Assembly: GCF_022808955.1 (NCBI RefSeq)
Contig: NZ_JAKZEY010000001.1
Location: 62,001-126,000, forward strand
DNA: 64,000 nucleotides
DNA from: Anaerococcus sp. AGMB09787
GTDB lineage: Bacteria; Bacillota; Clostridia; Tissierellales; Peptoniphilaceae
Direction: 5' to 3'
The first letter of the stretch is position 1, and every line of letters begins with the position of its first letter. The notes below the pieces were generated by a model. That model was not told the DNA's origin. It saw only the letters and a program-made list of their open reading frames with translations, and searched no databases. Below are positions 27,431 to 35,919 of this stretch, one piece after another. The translations under genes were made by a program, and so were the position numbers.

Positions 27431-29353
27431 ATGATAAAAATTACACTACCAGATGAGTCAGTAAAAGAATATGAACAAGGTGTTTTAGTAGGAGATGTTA
27501 CTAAGGATATATCTATGGGACTCTATAGGTCTGCCCTAGGGGCTGTAGTAAATGGCAAGGTTATGGGCTATCAAGAAAAGATCACAGAAGATAGTGATTT
27601 TAGAGTTGTAAAATTTGAAGATAAAGAAGGAAAAGAGATTTTCTGGCATACAACATCCCACCTAATGGCAGCAGCTATTAAAGATCTATTTCCAGATGTA
27701 AAATTTGCCATAGGCCCTGCCATAGCAGATGGATTTTACTATGATATGGACTTAGAACATAGATTTGTTCCTGAAGATTTGGAAAAGATCGAAAAAAAGA
27801 TGATTGAGATTGCAAAAAAAGACCTTCCTATGGAAAGAGTCGAAGTCTCTAGAGCTGAGGCATTAGATTTATTTAATAATGATGGTCAAGATTACAAGGT
27901 TGAGCTTATAAATGACCTTCCAGAAGATAGCACTATTACCCTATATAAGATGGGGGATGTCTTTACAGATCTTTGTAGGGGACCTCACCTTACATCAACT
28001 AAGCTAATTAAGGCTGTTAAGTTAAAATCAATTGCCGGTGCTTATTGGAGGGGAGATTCTGATAGACAAATGCTCCAAAGAATTTATGGAATTTCCTTTG
28101 AAAAGGCTAAGCAATTAGAAGAATATGAAGAGCTCCAAAAGGAAATTGAGAAGAGAGACCATAGAAAGATCGGTAAGGAAATGGACCTCTTTACCTTCCA
28201 TGAAGAAGGACCAGGCTTCCCATTCTTCCATCCAAATGGAATGATTTTGATGAACGAGCTTCTTGCTTGGTGGAGGGGTGTCCTAGAAGAAAATGGCTAT
28301 GGAGAAATCAAGACTCCACTTATCCTAAATGAAGACCTATGGCATAGGTCAGGCCACTGGGATCACTACAAGGAAAATATGTACTTCACTAAGATAGATG
28401 AAGATGACTACGCAATAAAACCAATGAACTGCCCAGGATCTGTCCTAACTTTTGCATCCAACCAACACTCTTATAGGGACCTCCCTATTAGACTAGCAGA
28501 GTTTGGTCAAGTTCACAGGCACGAACTATCAGGTACTTTACATGGATTATTTAGAGTAAGGACTTTCACTCAAGATGATGCCCATGTTTATTGCCTGCCA
28601 AGCCAAATCAAGGACGAAGTTTATAAGATTATAGACCTAGCCGATCTTCTTTACTCAACCTTTGGCTTCAAATATAGTATAGAGCTATCTACAAGACCTG
28701 ATGACTTTATGGGAGAGATAGAAGACTGGGACTTTGCAGAAGAGCAACTAAAGGCTGCCCTAGAAGAGCGTGGCATAGAATATGAGCTAAACCCTGGTGA
28801 TGGAGCCTTCTATGGTCCAAAGATAGACTTCCACCTAGAAGATGCTGCCAAAAGAACTTGGCAATGTGGAACAATCCAATTAGACTTCCAGCTTCCACAA
28901 AACTTTGACTTAACTTATGTAGATGAAAATGGAGATAAGAAACGTCCAGTTATGCTCCACAGGGCCCTCCTTGGATCAATTGAGAGATTTATAGGAGTAT
29001 TGACTGAACACTTCGCAGGAAGATTCCCACTATGGTTAAATCCAAAACAAGTAGAGATAATCCCTGTATCAGATAAGTTCTTAGACTTTGCCTACGACCT
29101 ACAAGCAAAAATCAAGGAAGCAGGCTTTAGGGTAGAGGTTGATAGCCGTAATGAAGGAGTAGGCTACAAGATAAGGTCTGCTCAAATGATGAGGACCAAC
29201 TACATGCTAGTAGTCGGAGAAAGAGAAGAAGAATCTGGCAAGCTAACCATAAGAAATAGGGACGGAGAAGAAACTAAGGATATTGCTATAGATGAATTCA
29301 TTCAAAGAATATCTGACGAGAGAGATAATATGGACAAAGAGTCAACATTTTAG
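27431..29353 (+). CDS. thrS: threonyl-tRNA synthetase
   Basis: This 640-residue class II synthetase, of family length, charges tRNA-Thr. An N-terminal TGS domain (residues 1-62) is followed by the editing domain with HTTSHLMAAAIKDLFP and DLCRGPHL, then the catalytic core with MNCPGSVL (zinc cysteine), RLAEFGQVHRHE (motif 2) and RPVMLHRALLGSIERF (motif 3). The C-terminal anticodon-binding domain follows. The ATG at 27431, behind AAAAGGAGAAG and just after the T-box terminator, is the start; a longer frame would run back through the leader. Confidence 0.97.
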   Translation: MIKITLPDESVKEYEQGVLVGDVTKDISMGLYRSALGAVVNGKVMGYQEKITEDSDFRVVKFEDKEGKEIFWHTTSHLMAAAIKDLFPDVKFAIGPAIADGFYYDMDLEHRFVPEDLEKIEKKMIEIAKKDLPMERVEVSRAEALDLFNNDGQDYKVELINDLPEDSTITLYKMGDVFTDLCRGPHLTSTKLIKAVKLKSIAGAYWRGDSDRQMLQRIYGISFEKAKQLEEYEELQKEIEKRDHRKIGKEMDLFTFHEEGPGFPFFHPNGMILMNELLAWWRGVLEENGYGEIKTPLILNEDLWHRSGHWDHYKENMYFTKIDEDDYAIKPMNCPGSVLTFASNQHSYRDLPIRLAEFGQVHRHELSGTLHGLFRVRTFTQDDAHVYCLPSQIKDEVYKIIDLADLLYSTFGFKYSIELSTRPDDFMGEIEDWDFAEEQLKAALEERGIEYELNPGDGAFYGPKIDFHLEDAAKRTWQCGTIQLDFQLPQNFDLTYVDENGDKKRPVMLHRALLGSIERFIGVLTEHFAGRFPLWLNPKQVEIIPVSDKFLDFAYDLQAKIKEAGFRVEVDSRNEGVGYKIRSAQMMRTNYMLVVGEREEESGKLTIRNRDGEETKDIAIDEFIQRISDERDNMDKESTF

Positions 29354-29361
29354 GTAGAAGG

Positions 29362-30543
29362 ATGAAAGAAGTTAAAGCTTTAATCCTAGGAACAGATGAC
29401 AACTCCTACTCAGTAGCTAGGAGCTACTTTGAAGCTTTTGGCGAAAAGGCTATAACAGTAGGAGCTGGCATCCTTGCTCCTTATAGGAATACAAAAATAT
29501 CAACCCTTACCTACAAGAAGGGCTTCTCAAGTCATGACGACCTTTTTGTTCAAATGCTAAATGAAGAAGCAACCAAGTACCCTGACACAAAGTTCGTAAT
29601 CTTTGCTCCAAATGAGATTTACTTAAATATTCTAAGGGATAACCTAGATAAGCTAGATTTTGACTTTGAACCAGCCTACAATTTTGGTGAGATTTACAAA
29701 AACTTATTTTACAAGTCAAAATTTTATGACTACCTAGAAGAAATTGGCGTAAGGTATCCAAGGACTCAGATAATCGATAGGACCAATATTGATTCCCTAA
29801 GACTAGATGGGGATATCTTTATGAAACCTGATGACTTTCCCTTACTTTATAGTCTAGAATTTGACCTAAAGCAAAAGGGCTATACCCTATCATCAAGAGC
29901 TGAGGCAATCGAAGTTCTTAACAAGATCTATGAAGCAGGCTACACTGGAGAAATGATAGTCCAAGAATTTGTCCATGGTAAAGATGGCAGTGAATATTCC
30001 CTAAATGGATATAGGTCAAGCAAGAGAGATACTTCTATGGTTCTTGCCCGTAACCTTATGAGCGATCACAGGGTTCTTACAGTAGGTAACCATATAGTTC
30101 AAGTGGATGAATCCAATGAAAAAATGTATGAAATAGCCAAGTATATAGTAGATAGCCTAGGCTATGTGGGACTATTTAATTTTGACTTTAAGGTTGATAG
30201 CCAAAGTGGGGAGATTTTTGTTTTGGAAATGAACCAAAGGCAAGGCAGAACTTTCTACTACTCAACCCTCGCTGGAGTTAACCTTATAGAGCTTGCCATA
30301 AGAGATAAGGGCTATGGGGAAAGCAGGATTATTAAACCTAGCAAGAAATTTAGACTCCTCAAGCTATCTGATAAGGTCATAGAAAAGCATATGGACAAGG
30401 ACCTCTTAGATGAGTATAGGGACCCCAAAAGAGTGGCAAATTCAGCTAATCCAAATATTATGAAATATGATAAGTCCCTTGAAAGAGATATAGTAATAAA
30501 TAGATATATAAAAAAGGAAGAGAAAGAAATTTTTGCCAATTAG
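29362..30543 (+). CDS. ATP-grasp ligase, candidate D-amino acid ligase for the peptidoglycan bridge
   Basis: This 393-residue ATP-grasp protein has an N-terminal domain that opens LILGTDDNSYSVARSYFEAFG, much like the D-aspartate ligase of Enterococcus faecium (Aslfm family). The central ATP-grasp region shows MIVQEFVHGKDGSEYSLNGY and the metal-site segment GLFNFDFKVDSQSGEIFVLEMNQRQGR. Such enzymes join a free amino acid to a carboxylate, in Aslfm a D-Asp to the lysine side chain of the precursor. It lies eight bases behind thrS and 57 before a FemABX gene, supporting a cell-wall role. Many Anaerococcus species are reported to have a D-Glu bridge, so D-Glu is a possible substrate. Confidence 0.7.
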   Translation: MKEVKALILGTDDNSYSVARSYFEAFGEKAITVGAGILAPYRNTKISTLTYKKGFSSHDDLFVQMLNEEATKYPDTKFVIFAPNEIYLNILRDNLDKLDFDFEPAYNFGEIYKNLFYKSKFYDYLEEIGVRYPRTQIIDRTNIDSLRLDGDIFMKPDDFPLLYSLEFDLKQKGYTLSSRAEAIEVLNKIYEAGYTGEMIVQEFVHGKDGSEYSLNGYRSSKRDTSMVLARNLMSDHRVLTVGNHIVQVDESNEKMYEIAKYIVDSLGYVGLFNFDFKVDSQSGEIFVLEMNQRQGRTFYYSTLAGVNLIELAIRDKGYGESRIIKPSKKFRLLKLSDKVIEKHMDKDLLDEYRDPKRVANSANPNIMKYDKSLERDIVINRYIKKEEKEIFAN

Positions 30544-30600
30544 GTCATTGCGATTTTTCTTGATAAAAGAATTTACTAGGCAAAAATAAGAAAGGCAGCT

Positions 30601-31791
30601 ATGATTATTGAAGAAATTTCAAGAAATGAATATGACAATTATTTAAAAGACTTAGATGATTATTCCTTTTTACAAACAAGTGATATGAAGATGGCCCTTG
30701 AGAGTAATAATCGTGAGACTAGGCTCCTAGCCCTCAAGGATAAGGGGGAGATTAGGGCTGTCGGTCTTGGCTTTATAAGGAAATTCTTGACAGGAAAGAG
30801 GATTGACTTCATGGTAGGGGCAAGCTCTACTGATAAGGACTACGAATACCTCTTCTATGACAAGATGAAGGACTACGCCAAGGAGAATGACTTCCTCAAA
30901 CTTGTCATAAAACTAGATGAAGACTATGCGACCTATGACCAAAATGGGGGAGAGCTTTCAGATAAGGACAGGTCATTTTTTGAAAAAATGAAGGAAGTTG
31001 GCTATATAGAAAATGACGGGTCTGTCCCAGAATATGATGGGTCTCCGGACTTCCAATTTGTAAAGGACTTGTCTGACTTTATGCCAGATGACTATGATAA
31101 GCTCCTTAAGTCCTTTAACAAAAATGCCCAAAGGCAAATAAAAAAGGGCATCGAGCTTGATATCAAGGTCCGCCCTATAGCTATAGATGAGATGGAAGAC
31201 TTTAAGGCCTTGACCCTAGAAACAGCCAAGAGGCAAGGCTTTGGGGATAAGTCCCTTAATTATTATAGGACTTTCTATAAGGAATTTGGCTCAGCTACTG
31301 AGTTTTTGCAAGCTGAGATCGACCTAGATAATTCTATAGGAAAGATTAAAGAAATCCTAGTGCCTATGAAGGATAATGCCAAGAATAAGCAAAGGATAGC
31401 CTCCCTTAAGAAGGATATAGTCATGCTTGAAGACTTCAAGGAGACATCTGATAGGAATATTATTCCCCTTGCCAATATGATTCTTGTCTATGAGAAAAAC
31501 CAAGCTGTGTATTTCTTGGGAGGTTCTTTGACCAAGTACCAAAAACTTCCTGGTCCCTTCATCCTCCAATATGAAGCTATGAAGCGAATTATGGAGAGGG
31601 GATTTGCGACCTACAATTTCTTTGGCATAGATGGGGTCTATGATGGTAGCGATGGGGTTTTGAGATTTAAGCAAAACTTCAATGGCTATATTGTAAGAAA
31701 AACCGGGGCCTTCATTTATTATCCAGATGAAAGGAAGGTAAAGAGGCTACAATTTTTAAAAAATGCGAAAAATAAGCTGGCATTTAAATAA
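30601..31791 (+). CDS. FemABX-type lipid II aminoacyltransferase
   Basis: This 396-residue protein has the FemA/MurM architecture. Two GNAT-like domains show SFNKNAQRQIKKG (about 170-182) and ANMILVYEKNQAVYFLGGSLTKYQKLPGPFILQYEAMKRIMERGFATYNFFGIDG (about 290-345). A charged helical arm (IKEILVPMKDNAKNKQRIASLKKDIVMLE) lies between, as in FemA. These enzymes add amino acids from aminoacyl-tRNA to the lipid II stem lysine. The donor amino acid cannot be read from sequence. It is downstream of T-box-thrS and the ATP-grasp gene and ends at a clear terminator. Confidence 0.85.
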   Translation: MIIEEISRNEYDNYLKDLDDYSFLQTSDMKMALESNNRETRLLALKDKGEIRAVGLGFIRKFLTGKRIDFMVGASSTDKDYEYLFYDKMKDYAKENDFLKLVIKLDEDYATYDQNGGELSDKDRSFFEKMKEVGYIENDGSVPEYDGSPDFQFVKDLSDFMPDDYDKLLKSFNKNAQRQIKKGIELDIKVRPIAIDEMEDFKALTLETAKRQGFGDKSLNYYRTFYKEFGSATEFLQAEIDLDNSIGKIKEILVPMKDNAKNKQRIASLKKDIVMLEDFKETSDRNIIPLANMILVYEKNQAVYFLGGSLTKYQKLPGPFILQYEAMKRIMERGFATYNFFGIDGVYDGSDGVLRFKQNFNGYIVRKTGAFIYYPDERKVKRLQFLKNAKNKLAFK

Positions 31792-31827
31792 ATAATAGTA
31801 TAATAGTTCTGTATATAATTTGAGATC

Positions 31828-31855
31828 AAAAATAGCGGCGGATGCCGTTATTTTT
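31828..31855 (+). terminator. terminator of the thrS-ligase-FemABX unit
   Basis: AAAAATAGCGGC (31828-31839) pairs with GCCGTTATTTTT (31844-31855), one G-U pair, over the tetraloop GGAT. The U-rich arm serves as the T tract. Confidence 0.85.
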
Positions 31856-31876
31856 CTGTGTAATAAAGGAGCTTTA

Positions 31877-33229
31877 ATGGAAGAAAATAAATCGCAAAAG
31901 ATGGGGACTATGCCAGTTGGTAAGCTCTTATTCCAAATGAGTTTTCCGATTGGAATCTCCATGCTTGTTCAATCAATTTATAATATTGTAGATTCAATGT
32001 TTGTATCAAGGGTTTCTGAAGAGGCCTTGACAGCTGTATCCCTTGCCTTTCCAGTCCAAAATGTAATGCTCGCCTTTGCTATTGGTATAGGAGTTGGAGC
32101 AGGAGCACTTTTGGGAAGGTTCCTGGGGATGGGAGATAGTAGGAGGGTAGGTTCTGTTGCTATGCATGGTTATGCATTGGCAGGTATTATTTATGTTATA
32201 TTTGCTATCCTAGGAATATTATTTTCAGATGCCTTTGCAAGAAATCAATCCCAAAGTCAAATAATCTATGAATACACCAGGGACTACCTATCTATAGTAA
32301 CAGTCTTTTCTGTAGGGATGTTTTTACAATTGTTAGCAGAGAAGCTCCTCCAAGCGACTTCTCTCACCTACTACACTATGATAGTACAATCTGTGGGGGC
32401 CTTGGTTAATATGGTCTTGGACCCTATCTTAATCTTCGGTCTTTTTGGCTTTCCAAGACTTGAGGTAAAAGGAGCAGCCATAGCGACTGTCATAGGTCAA
32501 ATATCTGGTGCAACCATAGGTATTATTATAAATAAGGTAAAGAATAAGGAAATTCAAATAAGGTTTCATAAGTTTAAGTTCCATGCTGATATCCTAAGGC
32601 AAATTTTCTGGATAGGACTTCCTTCCATTGTTATGACCTCGATATCATCGGTTGTAGTATTTGCACTAAATACCATCCTCCAAAGCTTCGGCCAATCAGC
32701 CATAGCAGCTTACGGGGTAATGTTTAAACTCCAGACCTTTGCTTTCTTGCCTGTCCAAGGCCTTTCAAACGGCCTAGTTTCCATAGTTTCTTACAATTAT
32801 GGGGCAAGGCTTAAGGAGAGGATCAAGGATGGAATAAAAAAGGCCATAGGGGCAGGATTTATCATAGTTTTAATCGTGGTAATAATCCTCTGGCTCTTCC
32901 CAAACCAATTACTAGACCTCTTCCATGCAACAGATGCTATGAGGAGGATTGGAGTGCCTATGATAAGGATAGTATCCCTATCCTATCTAGTAGCCTCTGT
33001 TTCTATAGTTGCAGTAGGTGTCCTGCAGTCCCTAGGCAATTGGCAAAGTGCAATCTTGCAATCTGTCCTAAGACAACTACTAATCCTAGTGCCTATCTTC
33101 TACCTCCTATCTCTAACAGGAAACTTGGATATAGTATGGTGGTCATTCTTGATAGCTGAGGGCTTGGATGCCATATATTGTATATATATTTTGAAGAGAG
33201 ATATTAGAAAAAAAGTAGATACCCTATAA
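31877..33229 (+). CDS. MATE-family multidrug/cation exporter
   Basis: This 450-residue membrane protein has twelve hydrophobic segments in two MatE halves. Landmarks include PIGISMLVQSIYNIVDSMFVSRVSEEALTAVSLAFP at the N-terminus and VNMVLDPILIF in segment five; the second half repeats the fold from about residue 230. Members extrude drugs or metabolites in exchange for Na+ or H+. With a Na+ V-ATPase in the cell, Na+ coupling is plausible but not shown. I use the ATG at 31877 behind AAAGGAG, since the longer frame runs back through the terminator upstream. Confidence 0.9.
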   Translation: MEENKSQKMGTMPVGKLLFQMSFPIGISMLVQSIYNIVDSMFVSRVSEEALTAVSLAFPVQNVMLAFAIGIGVGAGALLGRFLGMGDSRRVGSVAMHGYALAGIIYVIFAILGILFSDAFARNQSQSQIIYEYTRDYLSIVTVFSVGMFLQLLAEKLLQATSLTYYTMIVQSVGALVNMVLDPILIFGLFGFPRLEVKGAAIATVIGQISGATIGIIINKVKNKEIQIRFHKFKFHADILRQIFWIGLPSIVMTSISSVVVFALNTILQSFGQSAIAAYGVMFKLQTFAFLPVQGLSNGLVSIVSYNYGARLKERIKDGIKKAIGAGFIIVLIVVIILWLFPNQLLDLFHATDAMRRIGVPMIRIVSLSYLVASVSIVAVGVLQSLGNWQSAILQSVLRQLLILVPIFYLLSLTGNLDIVWWSFLIAEGLDAIYCIYILKRDIRKKVDTL

Positions 33230-33232
33230 GAA

Positions 33233-33296
33233 GGGGGGGGGGGCAGACTCCCCAGAGCGTCGACAAACCCACTAATAAATTGGGACTGTCGTCGCT
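33233..33296. terminator. G11 tract and strong terminator hairpin after the MATE gene
   Basis: Eleven G residues (33233-33243) follow the stop codon. A broken stem follows, AGCG-T-CGACA-AA-CCCA (33256-33271) pairing with TGGG-AC-TGTCG-T-CGCT (33281-33296), then a T run. The hairpin probably belongs to the end of the neighbouring insertion sequence and now serves as a terminator. Confidence 0.7.
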
Positions 33297-33306
33297 TTTT
33301 CTATCT

Positions 33307-33885
33307 TTATTCTAAAATATATTGATTTTTCAAATAATATAGTAAATATTTAGTAAATGTAGGAAAATCATCCCCATCTACGTCTAATTTATCTAATAAT
33401 TTTGCTAGTTGTTTCATATTTAGACATGCTAAAGTCAGTGCTAGTTTCATACTAATTTTTGCTTGTATTCAGATTTTCCTGTTTTAGCTCAGTCTGTACC
33501 ATACACAATGGTCTATGTATTCTTGCCAGATATGTCTAATTATTACCTTTACCTTGCTTTTACTTTTTGGTTTTTATATCTGTTGGCGTGGGATTTTATC
33601 ATAGAAGTCAACTCCTAAGAACCAACGATAGGCTATGTTTACTTCTGCTTCTCTTATTGTTTGTCTTATGCTGTTTATGTTGAAGAAGTATTGTAGGATT
33701 ACAAGCTTTATTAGGACTACCGGGTCAATACTAGGTCTACCTGTTGTTTGTGAATATTAATCTTCTACTAGGTCGTATATGAAGTTAAAGTCTATTTTTC
33801 TTAATATGTAATCTTTTGGGAATAGTTGTTCTACCGATACCATTTGAACTTGTTCAGTATTATTCTTTTTGTTTTTATGTATCAT
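33307..33885 (-). pseudogene. degenerate IS1182-family transposase
   Basis: A ribosome site GGAGG and ATG at 33885 lead into VEQLFPKDYILRKIDFNFIYDLVED, a stop, then GRPSIDPVVLIKLVILQYFFNINSIRQTIREAEVNIAYRWFLGVDF. This is the DUF772 N-terminal domain of IS1182/IS5-type transposases. After further stops come VIIRHIWQEYID and LALTLACLNMKQLAKLLDKL, the C-terminal end. The catalytic middle is deleted (about 580 of an expected 1400-1700 bases). The element is immobile. Confidence 0.85.
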
Positions 33886-34133
33886 AACTTCCTCCATCTT
33901 TAGTATATTTACACGCATAGATAGCTTGGTTTAAATGTTTATCGCATAGAAAAAGTAGATGAATTTGTGCTTCTCATCTACTTTGTCTACAGTATGACCT
34001 AATATATAAGGGTTTTCTATGTATTATAAGCTCATATTTTGGCTTATAAGCGATTTTAAATTCTTAGGCATATAATTATTAAGCTAGTAAATTAATTACC
34101 CTTTAAATTCACTAGCTTTTATTACTACTATTA
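33886..34133. repeat. insertion sequence flank with a 10-base hairpin
   Basis: AAAGTAGATG (33952-33961) and CATCTACTTT (33975-33984) form a perfect stem with a 13-base loop, probably the left-over upstream end of the IS1182-type element. The rest holds no gene that I can see. Confidence 0.45.
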
Positions 34134-35141
34134 TTATATAAATGTTAATTGACCTAATTCTTCTTTTTCTTCGACTTCTAAATTCTCTTTAATGCTATTC
34201 ATAATATTTTTAGCTATTCTATAAACCACATCAACAACTACTGAATTACCTGCTTGTTTATATAAATGTCCGTTCGATATTTCTGGCAATTTATAACTTC
34301 TAGGGAATCCTTGTAGGTTGAATGTTTCACGAGGAGTAAGTTTTCTGATTTTTTTACTATCATCAACAATTAATGGCACATTATGCCCACCTGTCCCCAT
34401 ATTAGCCGTCAGTGTAGGGCAAACTCCACTTTGGTTTTTTCTAACATATTTCCTACGCCACTGATATATGGCTTCAGAATCTGTCATTTCTTCTTTTAAA
34501 ATATCATATTGCTTAAAAGATTCTTTTGTATAATAATATTTCTCATCTTGCTTTTTACTAAAATCTATAAAATCTCTTATATTTTTCGTTAAGGCAATAG
34601 GCTTTGGAAATTCAAAATTATTTAAATGTTCTTTATTTTTAAAAGCTACAACATATATCCTTTCTCTATTTTGAGCCACATTACCAAATTCCTTGGCGTT
34701 TAAAACTTTATAATCGACATAATATCCATTATTTTCAAGTGCATCTAATATTATCCTAAAAGTCTTACCTTTATCATGACTGACTAAATTTTTAACATTT
34801 TCTAAAAAAATTATATCAGCATTTATAGCTTTTGCTATTCTAAGAGTTTCAAAGAATAGATCTCCGTTTGTTTCATCTTCGAGACCTTTTCTATATCCAG
34901 CAATACTGAATGATTGACAAGGAAATCCACTTAATACAATGCTTGCTTCTTTTGGTAATTCATCTTTATTTACTTCTCTTATATCCCTGCCGTCGATATT
35001 TACCTTTGGAAAATTTAATTTATATGTTTCTCTAGCGTTTTTATCAAATTCATTTGCATATATTGTTTCAAATCCAGCTTTTTCAAAAGCTAAATCAATT
35101 CCACCAACTCCAGCAAACAAGCTTATTGCCTTGTTATTCAT
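34134..35141 (-). CDS. DNA cytosine-5 methyltransferase of a type II R-M system
   Basis: This 335-residue C5 methyltransferase has motif I SLFAGVGGIDLAFEKAGF, catalytic Cys75 in GFPCQSFSIAG (motif IV), LENVKNL at 113-119 (motif VI), QNRERIYVVAF (motif VIII) and the C-terminal KQAGNSVVVDVV (motif X). Motif order is normal and the protein looks intact. The target recognition region lies at about 200-290. Its partner is the endonuclease immediately upstream, so the target should be GCNGC if that assignment holds. It has a strong ribosome site AAGGAG, unlike the endonuclease gene. Confidence 0.95.
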   Translation of the reverse strand: MNNKAISLFAGVGGIDLAFEKAGFETIYANEFDKNARETYKLNFPKVNIDGRDIREVNKDELPKEASIVLSGFPCQSFSIAGYRKGLEDETNGDLFFETLRIAKAINADIIFLENVKNLVSHDKGKTFRIILDALENNGYYVDYKVLNAKEFGNVAQNRERIYVVAFKNKEHLNNFEFPKPIALTKNIRDFIDFSKKQDEKYYYTKESFKQYDILKEEMTDSEAIYQWRRKYVRKNQSGVCPTLTANMGTGGHNVPLIVDDSKKIRKLTPRETFNLQGFPRSYKLPEISNGHLYKQAGNSVVVDVVYRIAKNIMNSIKENLEVEEKEELGQLTFI

Positions 35142-35159
35142 GTTTTATCTCCTTTTTGC

Positions 35160-35214
35160 AACACGCCGCAAATATAGGAGGTGCATTATTAACACGCCAC
35201 ATACACCTCCTATA
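35160..35214. promoter_or_regulatory. dyad and repeated AACACGCC boxes between the R and M genes
   Basis: TATAGGAGGTG (35173-35183) and CACCTCCTATA (35204-35214) are perfect 11-base inverted copies, with AGGAGGTG inside the stem. The box AACACGCCGCA (35160-35170) and its variant AACACGCCACA (35191-35201) lie next to and inside it; the first contains GCCGC, a GCNGC site. There is no T run on the coding strand, so a regulatory hairpin is more likely than a terminator. Confidence 0.55.
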
Positions 35215-35219
35215 GTGTT

Positions 35220-35732
35220 TTATAGATCTATAGATCCTGTATCTATAGAAAATATCTTGTCTGGCTTTAAGTTTTCTTTTTCAATAATCTGATCTATTAT
35301 TGAAAAACGAGGTCTTCTACCTTGACTTCTATGATCTTTGTAGGTTTCTGTTGTGCTTACAGGTATATCATCTATTGCATCTCTACTACGTTTTAAATCG
35401 TAAATATCAAATGTCATATTATCTTGATTATACCTTACAAAAATCAAATCATCATAAAATTCAGAGGGACTAAAACTAGTTAAATCCCTATTGTAATTTG
35501 CGCTAGCTTTAACTTCTATTATACGATCGTTAGTAGGATCATATAAGTCCCCTGCTCCTTTTTCAATTATTTCGTAATCATATACATACCCTACAACTGC
35601 TTCAGATATTCCACTAGGAAAGTTTGCTTTCCTAGACTTAATCTTATTAAGAGCATCATTCAGCTTCACCCAAGCAAGATATGCTTTTTTGGTTGTTTCC
35701 CAATAATCTTCATCAATTCTTCTTGTTTTCAT
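35220..35732 (-). CDS. type II restriction endonuclease, Bsp6I-like (predicted GCNGC)
   Basis: This 170-residue protein resembles the Bsp6I endonuclease family as I remember it: GISEAVVGYVYDYEII, GAGDLYDPTNDRIIEVKASANYNRDLTSFSPSEFYDDLIFVRY, and QGRRPRFSIID near the end. Asp62 (or Asp65), Glu73 and Lys75 form a PD-(D/E)xK-type site. Bsp6I cuts GC^NGC. The ATG at 35732 has no Shine-Dalgarno sequence and follows a leader of only about 24 bases, which should keep endonuclease synthesis low relative to the methyltransferase. The specificity needs a database check. Confidence 0.75.
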   Translation of the reverse strand: MKTRRIDEDYWETTKKAYLAWVKLNDALNKIKSRKANFPSGISEAVVGYVYDYEIIEKGAGDLYDPTNDRIIEVKASANYNRDLTSFSPSEFYDDLIFVRYNQDNMTFDIYDLKRSRDAIDDIPVSTTETYKDHRSQGRRPRFSIIDQIIEKENLKPDKIFSIDTGSIDL

Positions 35733-35739
35733 GTTGATT

Positions 35740-35791
35740 AACGCAGCGTGTTAATTACTTGCATATTACTATTAATTATTAATTAATGCAA
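35740..35791 (-). promoter_or_regulatory. promoter of the R-M operon with an overlapping GCNGC box
   Basis: Read leftwards, TTGCAT (35786-35791) and TAATAT (35763-35768) are spaced by exactly 17 bases. About ten bases further on, at the expected transcription start, is AACACGCTGCGTT (35740-35752). It repeats the AACACGC box found before the methyltransferase gene and contains GCTGC, a GCNGC site that the methyltransferase could modify to control its own operon. Confidence 0.6.
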
Positions 35792-35919
35792 TGTCCATTA
35801 TGATTTAAAAGTAAAATACTCCTTGGATTTATATACAAAGGGTAGTTCACTTTTTTATAATCATTTAATACTTTTAGTCTTTCCTCTTCAAAATCTTTCT
35901 TAACTCAGGTCCCCTTTTT

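Noticed and set aside
33233-33243. G11 tract as a phase-variation switch
   Set aside because: It lies after the MATE stop codon and ahead of a terminator, not in a reading frame or between -35 and -10 elements that I can see.
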